Assembly: GCA_021234155.1 (NCBI GenBank)
Contig: JAJEKV010000413.1
Coordinates: forward strand, 126,001 to 190,000
DNA: 64,000 nucleotides
From: Isoetes taiwanensis
Lineage: Eukaryota; Streptophyta; Lycopodiopsida; Isoetales; Isoetaceae
Direction: 5' to 3'
The notes beneath the pieces were generated by a model that worked only from the letters and a program-made list of their open reading frames with translations, was not told the origin of the DNA and ran no database searches. Below are positions 32,201-43,945 of the stretch, one piece after another (position 1 is the first letter of the stretch; every line of letters starts with the position of its first letter). A program made the position numbers and the translations under genes.

Positions 32201-33035
32201 TAAATTTTACTCTATTATCAAGCAAAAGTAAAAGACATCAAGGATTAAAAAAGATTCATAGTGGTTATTGATAGGGGGATTTGTAATCATTAAAGGTAAG
32301 AAACATGAGAAATTCGAGATTACAACAATAAATCAAAAGCTCTCACTTACTATAAAACATGTATGTGCAAACCATAACATAAGCCAATCAATCACATGAG
32401 TTGGGTTTGATTGCCCAAGCCAAATGTACCCAACATAACCACAACATACATTGGGACAAAAGCTCGTCAATGTCAGGCACCTGTCCTTAGCAAATATTGG
32501 CATTATTTATGAATAACCAAATACTCCAGCCCCTTATGGTGGAAAAAATAGAACAAATAATCACCTCCTCAAACAAAGAAGGAAACTTCCAATGCATCAC
32601 CATCTTGTTTCATATATTTGGAGCCATTGCTATTGGGTATAATTCCTTTCGAATTTATCGTTCATCTTATCTTATCTTATATTATAATGTTCTAGTGCAA
32701 GTAATGGACCACGCCCTAGATCCGATGGTGAGGATTCGACTTTCAGAAGGGACGGTGGGGATTCAACACAAAAGGAGGGCAATGATTTTGTTGCCCTATC
32801 GAAACTTACGGTAGCAGAGCAGAGAACCGGTGATGGCTCCAGCAGCTTCTTTGTGACAGTCTCAAGATCCATCAGTCACTACGAGAATGCTGGATCCATC
32901 GGTCTTTGCAAGAAGGATGTTAGAAGGTAAATGCTGATAGGGATCTGCAGACAACTATTTAACTAGCAAAGAAAGAGGTAAGCTTCATTTGATGATTAAA
33001 GCTGCATGTTCATTTTGCCCTAATTTCGTTTTCAG
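32201..33035. other. Intergenic with one possible first exon
   Basis: A 63-bp minus-strand segment (32872-32810) starts ATG and ends ACC|GTAAGT, a consensus donor, encoding 21 residues beginning M-D-L-E-T-V-T-K-K-L. No partner exon was found nearby. CTTAT repeats lie at 32666-32683. Confidence 0.3.
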
Positions 33036-33039
33036 TAGG

Positions 33040-33267
33040 CTACGGGTGCGGTGCATGAGTGTATATATTTGTGTGTTTTTGCATTTTGTATATTGGAACA
33101 GTTTGTCAGCAGGCTGATTGCTGCCACGGTTTTTCCCTCGAAAACCCTTCGGGGCGGGGGTTTTTTAATCAGGGTAGTAATNCGCTTGCTGCGCTTTTGT
33201 ATTGGGTCCCATAGACCGATTGGTCTCCGTGGACGATAAAAATACCTTCCTTCCTTCCTTCCTTCCT
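33040..33267 (+). mobile_element. SINE-like element (family A, copy 2)
   Basis: The fullest plus-oriented copy: GCAGGCTGATTGCTGCCACG, GGTTTTTCCCTCGAAAACCC, TTCGGGGCGGGGGTTTTTTA, TTGTATTGGGTCCCATAGAC, CGATTGGTCTCCGTGGACGA, TAAAAATA, then a (CCTT)n tail. An ambiguous base (N) is at 33182. AAAACCC and GGGTTTT around TTCGGGGC form a hairpin. Confidence 0.75.
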
Positions 33268-33269
33268 AT

Positions 33270-34900
33270 GCCATATTTTTTTCATTCCTGAGTCGTCTGC
33301 ATATAAAAAGCAAGCAAAAGAGGCAACCACAAAGGAAGCGACCTACATATCCTTTTTGGACAAAGTTGACAAAAGATGCACAGTTTAATGAGTTGCACGA
33401 TAAGATGATTTGCTTGGAAGGTTTTATTTAGAACTGTGCCAAGGCTGTATCCATCATCAAGTTTATTATGACAGAGCTTATTTTGGGTTCGAGGTACCTC
33501 CTACTTTGTGCAAAGAAATTCACGAAGAGAACCATATTTTTAGTAAAAGGTACATTGGTTTAACCAAAGGATCTGCTTTTTGGAATGACTTGATAATTAG
33601 AAAGTCAAAGACACTTATAAACTATGAATAATCGCTTATTGTAAACTGTTGATATGATCACAGGGCATGAAGAATAACTACTGCTTTATTTTTGCATCAA
33701 GGAGGAGCATATCTTCAGTAGAAGGTATCATGCTTTAACAAACAGATTATTTTCGAAATGTATTTGTATTTATAGATTGTATAAATGCTCATTGTAACTA
33801 TTTGATTTTATCATAGGGCATGATGAATAACTTCTGCATCAAAATTTGTGTAAATTTTTGCAAGCACCGGGGGGGGGGAGGGGGTGTTCTCAGTTTGTCT
33901 TCTTTTCAAGCATCCTATATAGCCGAGTTTCATAGACGGCTAAAGCGCAATTCCAACAATGAACAAAAAAACATTTTATACAATTTTTTTCTTTATGGCA
34001 GTTAGGGTTCTTGCACTATTTTCTTGGCAATGAGCTTCAATTGTTTTTGGAGCATCCGACATGCATTACGTTACATGTGAGAAGCCAGAAGGCTTGATTC
34101 TTCCAATCCAAAGGTGAGTAGCTGATTTGCTCCCCTTCTGCTTTTCTTGCATTCTCGCTAAGTTGCATTTGCATTTCTATCAGTTGCATCTGTATTTCCA
34201 TGCATTTCGATTTCAGAATCTTTAACCAGGCAAATTTCAATTTGGATTGTGGCATATGTAAGGCATTACTGGCAGCAGTAGTCCCATAATGACCTATGTA
34301 AACAACATTTATTCCAAGCCTTTATGTTTGGGGCAACATCGACATTTTTTTTCTCACGATCAAGATAAAGAAGTAAGTCCATTTTGGTTGCATTGTTATT
34401 GGGCTTACTTTGGATTAAAAGATAGATCACATCTTGCATTTGGGCTGCTCATTTATTGTTTTTCCTGCAATTTCAAAATGGTGTGTTGCATTTATTGTTT
34501 ATCAAAAATAGAGCCCATCCAATTATTATTGTTCCACCATGATTTTATTCTTCTCACAGAGAGAATTGCTATAGCCAGCAAGAGTAGATGATGAAGAAGG
34601 CATCTGCATCGATTTTAGACGAACTTAGTAAGCATTTTGAGAACAAAAGACTGTGTATAGCAGTTGTCTTGACAATTGGATAAAGTACAATATCAGGTCC
34701 AGTTTTTCAATTTTGGCAGCACCAAACTACAGGAAAACATTTTGGAAACTCCAATGCAGATCTTAAATTGCTGAGTCGTGCATCAGCAACATAGCATGCA
34801 ATGTAAACAAACCTTGACTTGCTTATATATGGATTACATCTTTTAATGCTTTACAGTCTTTGAAGATGAGTAGTATTTTACAGTTTTAACTCTTAATAAC
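33270..34900. other. Intergenic; one coiled-coil-like frame
   Basis: A run of ten G residues is at about 33869-33878. On the minus strand, 34090-34235 encodes a hydrophilic heptad-like piece (L-K-S-K-C-M-E-I-Q-M-Q-L-I-E-M-Q-M-Q-L-S) that could be an exon, but no splice context or family is clear. Otherwise nothing. Confidence 0.35.
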
Positions 34901-35423
34901 ACATCACTACCATTGACATTAATAACACAAACCATTGCATCCAACACATTTAAAATGTTTTGGGTTAACAGATAAACCATTATATTCAACACTCTAAAAT
35001 TAAATCCCCCTTGAAACCCCCTTTGGTTTGGGTGCATATTCACACGGGGGGTGACTCCGGGCATCGAGAGCTGTTGGATAGGCATGTTCACCCTTTATTC
35101 CTTAATCTACACCGTACATAAAGTTCCTCATTTGTGGGGTATGCATGTACAAGATTTGCCATACTGTATAACAAGATTTGCAAAATACTATAAGATTTGA
35201 GGTAATGTATTGCATGGTGTTGATTTTGTACACACGAAACATAATTTTAGGGGCTCTCGCTGCCCTACGTCACCCCCCGTGTGAATATGCACCCAAACCA
35301 AAGGGGGTTTCAAGGGGGATTTAATTTTAGAGTGTTGAATATAATGGTTTATCTGTTAACCCAAAACATTTTAAATGTGTTGGATGCAATGGTTTGTGTT
35401 ATTAATGTCAATGGTAGTGATGT
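34901..35423. repeat. Perfect inverted repeat, 2 x 155 bp, 213-bp loop
   Basis: 34901-35055 is the exact reverse complement of 35269-35423 by base-by-base comparison (155 of 155). Each arm contains CCCCCCGTGTGAATATGCAC, CCAAACCAAAGGGGGTTT and TGGATGCAATGGTTTGTG. A third, diverged single arm lies at about 40690-40860. The arms are open in one frame but show no motif. Confidence 0.95.
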
Positions 35424-35429
35424 ATTGGT

Positions 35430-35960
35430 TGGTATATTTAACTCAAAAATTTTTGGCCCCTTCGGGGCCTTGGGTATGGTGTGGGGGTTAATAAATATAG
35501 TCGGAAACATGTGTATATATCACAAGAAAAAATATAACATATATAGCAGACTATCTAATGGTTGAATATCACCATTTACGACAATAGGCACTTCAAATTG
35601 CAGTACATAATAACTCTTTTAAAATGGTATTGCAAGCAAGATAGTGATTTGTCTATCACCATATGACAATATGCTAACAAGTTCCATTGGCTAAGCATAA
35701 AGAGGATTATGCACAATCAACATAGGAAGATAGATAACAAAAAGGACACAATGAAATATTCAAACCATTATACGTGATGCAATAATTGGAACCACCTTTA
35801 TGATCCATTGATAAAGCTGTGGCAAAATTGCATTGCCAGATAAAGGAAAACCCTTCAACAGAACAAACCTGATTGAATGGTGAACATGACAAACCTTTCT
35901 TCCTGCTTGAACAAAAATGGTCATCAAGACAAACCTATATCTTGAATATTGTGTGGTCAA
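35430..35960. other. Intergenic with a TTCG hairpin
   Basis: GGCCCCTTCGGGGCC at 35455-35469 is a short GC hairpin with a TTCG loop just after the right arm; the arm at 40.8 kb is followed by GGGCCCTTCGGGCCC. No gene. Confidence 0.5.
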
Positions 35961-35967
35961 GGTTAAG

Positions 35968-36118
35968 AATAGAATAGAATAGAATAGAATAGTTTTTTTA
36001 TCGTCCACTGAGACCAATCGGCCTATGGGACCCCGGAGAAGATGCAAACAAACTTATTCTTGTCGGGTTAAAAACCCCCCGCCAGAAGGGTTTTCGAGGA
36101 AAAAAACCGTGGCGTAAT
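35968..36118 (-). mobile_element. SINE-like element (family A, copy 3)
   Basis: A minus-oriented copy with an AATAG repeat tail (35970-35990), TTATCGTCCACTGAGACCAA, TCGGCCTATGGGACCC, a CCCCCCGCCAGAAGGGTTTT stem and GAGGAAAAAAACCGTGGCG. Confidence 0.75.
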
Positions 36119-36184
36119 AAGAATCTTTCATCAAACCGCATAAGTATACATCATCATGAAATAAATGTGTATGTACATGTCAAG

Positions 36185-36890
36185 TGCGTGCGAGGACATA
36201 GCTGATCTCGCATGTCCATGACCTCGAAGGTATGATCCTAGCATCCGCACGACGGATGCCGTGCTCAATGTCACATGTAGCGGTGGCGGGGCCTAACCAA
36301 CTCAAAGATAAGCGGCGTCCGGATTTGATTATATGCTGGGCAACTTTGAAGGGTATGAGATTCATCCTCAATGACTCCCATTTGGCAGCATTGACAGAGC
36401 CTGTCTCCTGACGTGGCTCACCAATCCATCTGCCTGTCTCAATTCGAAGATGATGTGCCCCTGTGCGAATGGAGGCAATGAGTCTGCGTCTTTTCATGGG
36501 CAAGTGGGTGCGCAGGTAGCATTGTGGGCCTCGTTCCAATGTGGGATTTATGTGGTATTTGGTAGTGTCTTTGTCTTGACTGTTCAAGGGCGCGGCATCC
36601 CAAAGCTTGCCGATGAAGCAAGCGTCAAGATATTGCCTCAAGCTATGGCGACCGCCTCTGTTTGCACATGTATGCACCGTGCTCTCGCACATTCCATCTA
36701 GCCATCCATTGAGCTCTCTTTTCCCTCCAGCATGCCTTGAGGCGTTGTGGCCCCATTGCCATGATATAAGCTAGTTTTGGGAGACAAGCATCGTCCATGT
36801 TGACCACCTTCTGGAAATAGACAATGTGGCGATCAAGGGCCGCCCTCTGAAGAGGCAAGAATCCTGTTTCCTGCAGTAGCATGAAATGAG
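36185..36890 (-). mobile_element. LINE 3' end (family L2), copy 2, decayed
   Basis: Minus-strand frames give L-P-L-Q-R-A-A-L-D-R-H-I-V-Y-F-Q-K-V-V-N (about 36790-36860). Then comes R-R-L-I-A-S-I-R-T-G-A-H-H-L-R-I-E-T-G (about 36425-36490). After a frameshift follows the zinc-binding tail L-C-Q-C-C-Q-M-G-V-I-E-D-E-S-H with S-C-P-A-Y (about 36330-36400). The same order is seen at 31040-31902. Confidence 0.85.
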
Positions 36891-37214
36891 GAATGGACTA
36901 AGCAGCATGAAGCACATCGATGATAATATGAATAGAGCAAAGATCTTGTTCAAATTGTACATGAATCAGCATTTGCAGATAAAAGAACTAGAATTGTACT
37001 TGCCTCCAACAAGAACAAGTCTATCCAAATCAAGTGCACATGCAGCTTTTGCATCATTTACTTGTTCCGATCATAACTGATCATTTGTTCTTTCAAGGAG
37101 ATAGTAACCACCTATGTAATGAATAGATCATAACAGCAATGATCTGTTTAGACTCAAGAAGTATGTATACACAGTACCAGAATTAAAGGGTGAGAAACAA
37201 AATAATTACCTTGA

Positions 37215-38300
37215 TTTCTGTGTCTTCATAGAAGGTCTTCTTTAATTTCAATAGCTTTTTGAGCGAACAGCTCTTCTATCACTTCTTTTGCATTAGCCTC
37301 TGTCCGTGCCCCTTGTAGCATATGTCTGCAAACACACAACAGCAAATTTCTTAGTACATAAAGCTAGTTGCCTGCAGCAATAGAAACTTCAATGTAGGAG
37401 GCCAACTCCTTGTGATAATCTTCCCAACAACAAACGATAGACAATTACATAAAATACTTAGGGATTTTTTATTTTTATTTTTTTGGAATTATGAGGAAAA
37501 TTTGTTTTAACTGCCAAAGAACATATCAATCACTTCAATTTCCAGTACAAAGCCACCATGCATACATTAATGAAGCTTCTGACCGTTTTGCTGCCAAGGC
37601 ATGATTTTCAGCAGATTATAAATTATACAATCTACTGTAACAGCATGAACATCTCTGAACTCAAGGTGTAATATTAGTGATCTCCTTTGACGAAGAACTT
37701 ACACGACTGCCCAAAAGGGCTGTCGTGATCTTACATAAAAAGGATTAATCAAACCAGTTACCAGCTTTCGTACCTAGACCCAATGGCTCTCTGAATGAAC
37801 AAACTGCCCCCTGATCGAGTGACAATCACAATCAAGATCTCACTGCTCCAGAAAATAGCATTTTTGACAATCTTCTCTTCACGAATTTCCATTAGCAATA
37901 CTTCAAAGGTAAAGGTTTGGCCCTAATCCCCAAAAGTTTGGTCCTTGCATCCTAAAATAGCACGGTAGAATTGGTTGTCAATACTTGTTGTGTGTGGCCC
38001 ATTGCAGCAAGATTAAATTCCATGGTCCCTTTTAGCCGATGTATAGCAGGATGAACCGCTGAGAGAAGCATGGACCTAGCTGATGGGTTTGTAAGAAGTT
38101 TAAGACTCTACCTACGGATTTTGCCTGGCAGACCATCCCGGGCTGCATCATTAAGAGCCGAAACCCTGACCCCTAAATACCTTTTTGCTTTGTATGGAAG
38201 CTCCTTAAAACAGATGTGATGCCAAGTTTTGAAACGATTAGAGCCAATCTTGCTGCTTGCATCGAAGTCTGCTGCTGTGTCAGGTCAGTGCAGACAAAAA
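37215..38300 (-). pseudogene. Coding-like multi-exon remnant, unassigned
   Basis: The minus strand has a run of protein-like sequence. About 38120-38275 reads S-K-I-G-S-N-R-F-K-T-W-H-H-I and K-E-L-P-Y-K-A-K-R-Y-L-G-V. The same frame continues beyond a TAG with L-L-T-N-P-S-A-R-S-M-L-L-S-A-V-H. In another frame from about 37915 it reads F-E-V-L-L-M-E-I-R-E-E-K, ending TCTAG|GTACGA near 37770. That joins in phase to the exon behind TGTTTGCAG at about 37325 (H-M-L-Q-G-A-R-T-E-A-N-A-K-E-V-I), ending TGA near 37245. The last intron fits well, but stops upstream suggest decay. No family recognised. Confidence 0.4.
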
Positions 38301-38309
38301 CACCATGAA

Positions 38310-40600
38310 CCCGTATTTCCACTTTATAACGCTTGAAAACCCTTCATTCTTTAACTGCTACAGAATTCAATCCGGCCATGTTCCTTTAGGCAAGATCTCT
38401 TTGCGGCTGGAACCCCTGAATTGATTAGAAAAGGGGAGAAAATGGCAGTGACAGACAAGGAAAAAAAAACTCGTTCTGATCAATTTCTTTGACAGAACGA
38501 TTGAAAGGAGCATGAAAAGAAAGGATTCAGCTAATTGGGGCATTCGTGTTGAAGAGGGTAGAAGAAGAGAAAACCCTAACTGTGCATCTTGAGCTGTGCA
38601 TGTGTTTAGAATAAAAAATGCATAGGGAAGAGGTCTCAACCATTGAAGCGAATGACCAAAATTAATGCAAGCCTATAGTCACTCTAGATGTACTGATCAG
38701 TACATCTCATGGAATACATCCTCAAAATCATATCAAAACCATACTAAAAAGTACACCTCATGGAATACGACCTCAAAATCATATCAAAACCATATTAAAA
38801 AGCGTACAAAAATATAAAAATAACCCCCTGTTATTATGCTAGATATTGATTTTAATTATGGCTCTCATTTAGATTAGGGCTAAGACAACATCAGCATCTA
38901 TGACATTAGAGATTGAAGTTGAAAACTGTTTGATTTGACTCTTTTAACCAAAAGCGTGGGCGATGAATAGTATTTACTCTTATGTGGAATTATTGTTCAT
39001 TTGTTTGAATTATAGCAGTATGAATGTCGTTGAACTTACGCATGGTATTGCAGATTTTAGATGCAGGAACAAATGCAGCCAAAGTTGAATAAAAAGCTGG
39101 TGATCAGGATATCTACGCAAGCAACTTTTATGAGATGCATTATGGCCAGTTGATAAGCTGGGATTTATTGAAACATCCATTCAAGCTAAAATAGCTAAGG
39201 CAACCTTGAGCTTGAAATTTTTCCTCTTATGTTTTCCAATGGCGTTTCTTATTCTTGCAACTGCCTATTGCAGACAATGGCATTGCACATCAATGGAGCT
39301 TGATTGGGTTCTTAACTAAGCAAATTGAAGCATACAAGCAATTGAAGCATACATGTCATTAACAGGTTTTTAAACAACTATTTGGAGATATATGGGTCTC
39401 CTGGATTATGCCAAAGCTTTCTACTACTAATATCTTTACTAGATAAGCTCTGGGATGTACAAACTATTTTTAAAAATCTGTATAGGCTATTAGATAGGCA
39501 AATACGTGTATGCTATTATTGGATGTATTCATGGTTCGATTCTACCAACTTATTTATGTAGAGTGTTAGTTTCAGACAAATAATGGCACAAATTTGGGGA
39601 TATATACAAATCCTGGTAAGGGCAAAGCATATGCAACATTTGTGTCCAAATCACCGAAACAAAATCCACTCTGCTCCTTTGCTGATACATGCACCCATGG
39701 AATACAAGATCCTCATGTATTGCTTCATATGAGGAACTTTTGGAATTGGAAGTACAAAGGAGCAACATTTTGTTATAGACATAATACTGCATTTGTGTAG
39801 TTGCAATTTTTAAAAATAATGAGTATGGTGAATCATACCATGATACATTTTGCACTAGCATGGATTATGATGGCAAGTGGGTGCTTTATGTTGACACGAA
39901 ACTAAAGAAAACATTATACCATGGGGTATTTTTGCATGGATTATTGTAGCAAATAAATATGTTTGGTGAGAATTTTATTTCAAAGATATATACATGGTAA
40001 TATTGGATAGACAATGGCAGTGAATTTTAAAAAATTATTTATTTCGGGATTGCTTCATGTGTTATAAGTTCCACACTCTCATCACAAATATTCAAAAATA
40101 TTCAAATCCTAGACTCTAACAGGGTGCGGTGGGTTGAGGAAACCAAAACACCCACATGTACAACTTCCTTTAAAAGCATGCTTGACCATGGAATTTGCAC
40201 CAGGCAAGTGCCAAAAAGCTCCCCTAAACCTTAAGTATACATATGGAATGGATTGAAAAACCCCAAGCTGGTCACTTAAGTGGTTTCTATGCCTTCCCTA
40301 TGAATCTCCACTGGAGCCTAAGGTTCATCGTTAATTATTTCACGAGATTAATACCTCTCTAGAAGGAATCTGACAACCTTGCCATGACAATATTCATGAG
40401 CAACTGCAATACATTATTCGAGTTTACACACAATCACTAAAGCTCACCCATTTAATTTTTCGAACTAATAAACTAAGTGAGTTATTGAAGAGAAATGTTC
40501 AACGCAGCACTTAGTTTCTTCAAAACAAAGATCCTTTGTAAAACACCATTAAGTACATTCGCTCAAACCTTATAGTATTTAGCAAACTTTAATATACGGT
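38310..40600. other. Intergenic; palindrome and a dispersed repeat
   Basis: GATGTACTGATCAGTACATC (38687-38706) is a perfect 20-bp palindrome. 38695-38835 contains a local 45-50 bp repeat (CTCATGGAATAC.. CCTCAAAATCATATCAAAAC) and AACCCCCTGTTATT, which recurs at about 42540-42645. No gene. Confidence 0.5.
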
Positions 40601-40860
40601 ATACAAAAACTTGTACATGCATACCCCACAAACGAGGATCGCTACGTACGGTCCAGATTAAGGAATAAAGGGCAAATATGCCCATCCGACAGCTCTCGAT
40701 GCCCTACGTAACCCCCCGTGTGAATATGCACCCAAACCAAAGGGGGTTTTAGGGGGATTTAAATTTAAAACCATTGAATGTAATATTTTATGTTAATTAA
40801 TATTCATGGTAGTTATTTGTTAGGAAAAAAAAATTTGGGCCCTTCGGGCCCTAACAAAAC
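40600..40860 (+). repeat. Third, diverged copy of the inverted-repeat arm
   Basis: CATGCATACCCCACAAACGA, AGATTAAGGAATAAAGGGC, GCTCTCGATGCCCTACGTAA and CCCCCCGTGTGAATATGCAC match, in order, the sequence outside and inside the left arm of the 35-kb inverted repeat read in reverse. It ends after AAATTTGGGCCCTTCGGGCC. It is a single arm, not a palindrome. Confidence 0.8.
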
Positions 40861-42010
40861 GTAGAGAATCTTTAGCATATTGATATTGGATGTTTTAAGA
40901 AATGATAGCCAAGTGGAATCTAGGCCTCAGCATGTGGTTGTGCATGTGGCCATATGGCATATACGCATTAGTATTAGAGCCTGCCAATTGAGTTGTCAAA
41001 TAATTTATGTCAGGAAACATATGTGATGATGTTGTACACATCTTTAAAGCGTTTTATTCATACATACCTAATAAAGCAAACCCCGTGAATTGAGCCAGGT
41101 TAATCCAAGAGCAATGCACATTCAAATACGGAAAAAGTATTGTATATAAACAGGACGTTTGAATTATAATGATATTATAAAAGAAATTTACAATGGGATT
41201 TGAGCCCATTATGTCTATGCGTGTGTTCTACGTGGGCTTGAAGTTGTAGCAATTTCAATTCAAGTATTGTATGGCTCCTGCTAACCAATTGATTGAAAAA
41301 ATAAGGCAAACCCTATGTGAGCTAGAGCTAAACTAAAAAATCAAAGCACACTCACATAGCTTTTTGAATCCTTAAGGGAAGGAGTTGATGTGTGGTCCAA
41401 TCGCATTCTGTGGAGCACCTTGAATTTTGGCGACTCTCCAAATCAGCTCTCCAAATCGGCGAAGCGTTGTGCTCGCCGGACAAGATCTTTCAGAAGGAAG
41501 ATCTCTCTCGACCAAGAGTGTGCCTTTGTCATATCCGATAATAGACTAATCTTTGTTGTAGGTAATGGATATTTGAAATAAGAAAGAAAGGAAAGAAGTT
41601 TAACATTAATTGTCACACGTACAGATAACTTACCTTCTAATAGCTTGAAATAGTGGTGATCTGGTGACTGCCGCAGTAATCCTGTAAGGCAAAACTCTCT
41701 TAGCCAAGAGCCCTTTCATAGCAAATCTTGTGCTTTGTCATATAAGGTAATGGATATTTGAAATAAGAAAGAAAGGAAAGAAGTTCAACTAGTTACGAAG
41801 CTTTACGCATAATACCGTAAGATGGATTCATAAAATAAATCGTGAGCCCTATAGCCGCTATCGCCACCACCGGCCTCCCTAGCCCCAACTTCATCCCCGC
41901 CGGAAGAATCCGGCGAGAAAAACCCTTCGTTTTACCTGCATAATACCAGAAGATGGATTCATACAAATAAATCGTAGCCCTATAGCCGTTATCATCACGA
42001 ACTGTCTCCT
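40861..42010. other. Intergenic with two diverged duplications
   Basis: GGTAATGGATATTTGAAATA plus AGAAAGAAAGGAAAGAAGTT occurs at 41562 and 41749. A CATAATACC.(G/A)AAGATGGATTCATA segment with CCCTATAGCCG.TATC.. occurs at 41810-41910 and 41938-42040. Confidence 0.6.
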
Positions 42011-42021
42011 AGCCCCGTGAT

Positions 42022-42402
42022 TCATCCTCGGCCGGAAGAATCCGCCTCATCACAAAGCCACAGGGGATTTGGCAAGAGGCCAAAACGCCTAGTCGGTGTT
42101 GGTCGAACTCCCCGCCAATGCCCTAATGCAAGCAGATACAGGACTTGGGATAAAACTGGAAATGGGTCTGCTATGCTGCTTCTTCGCCCTCGTACAGTGA
42201 ATCCAGCCACATCATAAATCGATGCACAAATATCCTGCTGGACGAATGCACAAATATCCTGATTCGAAACTCTTCTATTATGCCTTAAAAACCCTTTGGT
42301 ATTTCCTCTAAAAACCCTTCTTCGGCCATTCAAGCTATGCTGCCCACATGGAAACTGCCATTTGAGTTTTTCGAAAACAGAAGTGTTGTCAGATTCCTTC
42401 AT
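42022..42402 (-). CDS. Hypothetical 126-codon frame
   Basis: ATG at 42402 follows TAGGGTTTTGTTAGGGT, a plant leader-like sequence. The product is basic with no recognised domain and includes a short internal repeat (Q-D-I-C-A-F, Q-D-I-C-A-S). It could be a first exon. The end lies in the diverged duplication noted just above, which argues against a conserved gene. Confidence 0.25.
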   Translation of the reverse strand: MKESDNTSVFEKLKWQFPCGQHSLNGRRRVFRGNTKGFLRHNRRVSNQDICAFVQQDICASIYDVAGFTVRGRRSSIADPFPVLSQVLYLLALGHWRGVRPTPTRRFGLLPNPLWLCDEADSSGRG

Positions 42403-43049
42403 ACCCTAACAAAACCCTAAAAATAATGGGAGGATATTTGCATGCTTGGCCTACATCTAACTTCCACACAAGAGAAGCCTCCACCACAGGATTTGTCACT
42501 TTTCTAAAATCAATGGCTAACAAAACGGTGCGCTCTAGAAATACTATTTAGTACACCTGGATGAATACGGCCACTAAATCATATGAAAACCTTAGAGAAA
42601 ACCGTACAAAAACACAAAAAAAACCCCCTGTTATTTTGCTACATATTCATTATAGGATCAGACCATTATCCCAGCAACGCTAACTAGTACTCATATAATG
42701 ACGTCCTCATTTCGTTCTTGGAGCATTAGTTTATTAGGCTAAAATGTTGCTAAACTTATTCATAATTCCGTTTCTCTTTCTCTGTAATATATGTTAAAGC
42801 TTCAATATCGGTAAATGAGGTGAGAAGCTCCAAGACCTTCTCCATTTTCTTAGAATTGTTAACACATAGCTTGTCCACAAGCGCCACTAGTGCTGGATAT
42901 TCATTGAAAAGTCATTGAGCTAGATAGCATAATTATATCCATCGAGTGCTTACATTCTTGAACGTCTTACTTCCTTTAGTTAATCCTATGGACATTTCCT
43001 TGAATAATCTATACCTGTAATAAAAAATAAAATTAAAATAGCGAATCAG

Positions 43050-43475
43050 CCAATCAAGGAAGGAAGGAGATGACATATCGAATATGTAAATTACTAAATT
43101 ATAATATGATAGAAGTTCAACAAAGAAATCATCAAAGATGTCATAAATCAGCAAAGACATTACAAGTTCGGCAAGCATACTCACAAATTCAGCAAAGTCA
43201 TCATGAATTCAGTAATTCAATAAAGAAATCAACAAAGACGTCATAAATCAGCAAATACATTACAAATTCATCAAAGATGCTCATCAATTCAGCAAAGTCA
43301 TCATAAATTCAACAAAGATGCTATTAATTCAGCAAAGAAATTAGCAAAGACATTATAAATCAGGAATAGATGCTCATTATTTCTAATTGTCTAACCTTTT
43401 TGAACTGCGACTGAAGAATGCAAGCATTATAAATCAGGTTTAGATGCTCATTATTTCTAATTGTCTAACCTTTTC
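43050..43475. repeat. Degenerate minisatellite inside the hAT relic
   Basis: Units such as AATTCAGCAAAGTCATCAT and AATCAGCAAAGACATTA repeat imperfectly over about 43130-43370. It is followed by a 74-bp duplication (CATTATAAATCAGG..TAGATGCTCATTA at 43351 and 43425). It breaks the transposase coding region. Confidence 0.8.
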
Positions 43476-43895
43476 CAACTTCTCCACATATTTAAATTTG
43501 TCCAAAATTTCGAATGCTAAATCCATGCGGTGGGCCATATAATGTATTCCTAACATGTAAGGAGCCATTCTAGTATGAATTCTAACACAAATTCGGGTCC
43601 TATTCCCCTGCATGACAGATGCTCCATCCACACCAACACAGACTAGTTTCCGACCAATGTCACCCATGGACAATTCCTAATGTGCAACCAAATTCTCCTT
43701 CACGATTTCAAATGCATTTTCAGCATTTGCGTCATACATCAACCTCGTAACACTAACATAGTTGGCTTGTTTCACATGGTCTTTGACATGAAAAACTGTC
43801 ATACAAATCTAAGAACTATGATCCTTGGCGCTAGCTTCATCCAACGATAATGCAAAATAATCACATATTTTTCTGATCTCCTTCTGGGTATTATA

Positions 43896-43945
43896 GGATG
43901 ATTGGTCTCAGTGGATGATAAAAATCACTCTTTTTTTCTTTTTTC
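43896..43945 (+). mobile_element. SINE-like fragment (family A, copy 6) inside the hAT relic
   Basis: GATTGGTCTCAGTGGATGAT and AAAAATCAC match only the last 35 bp of the family, followed by a T/C-rich tail. The host coding sequence resumes on both sides, so this is an insertion with severe 5' truncation. Confidence 0.65.

Noticed and set aside
34843-35565. Two nearly identical proteins encoded on opposite strands
   Set aside because: They are simply the two arms of the perfect inverted repeat.
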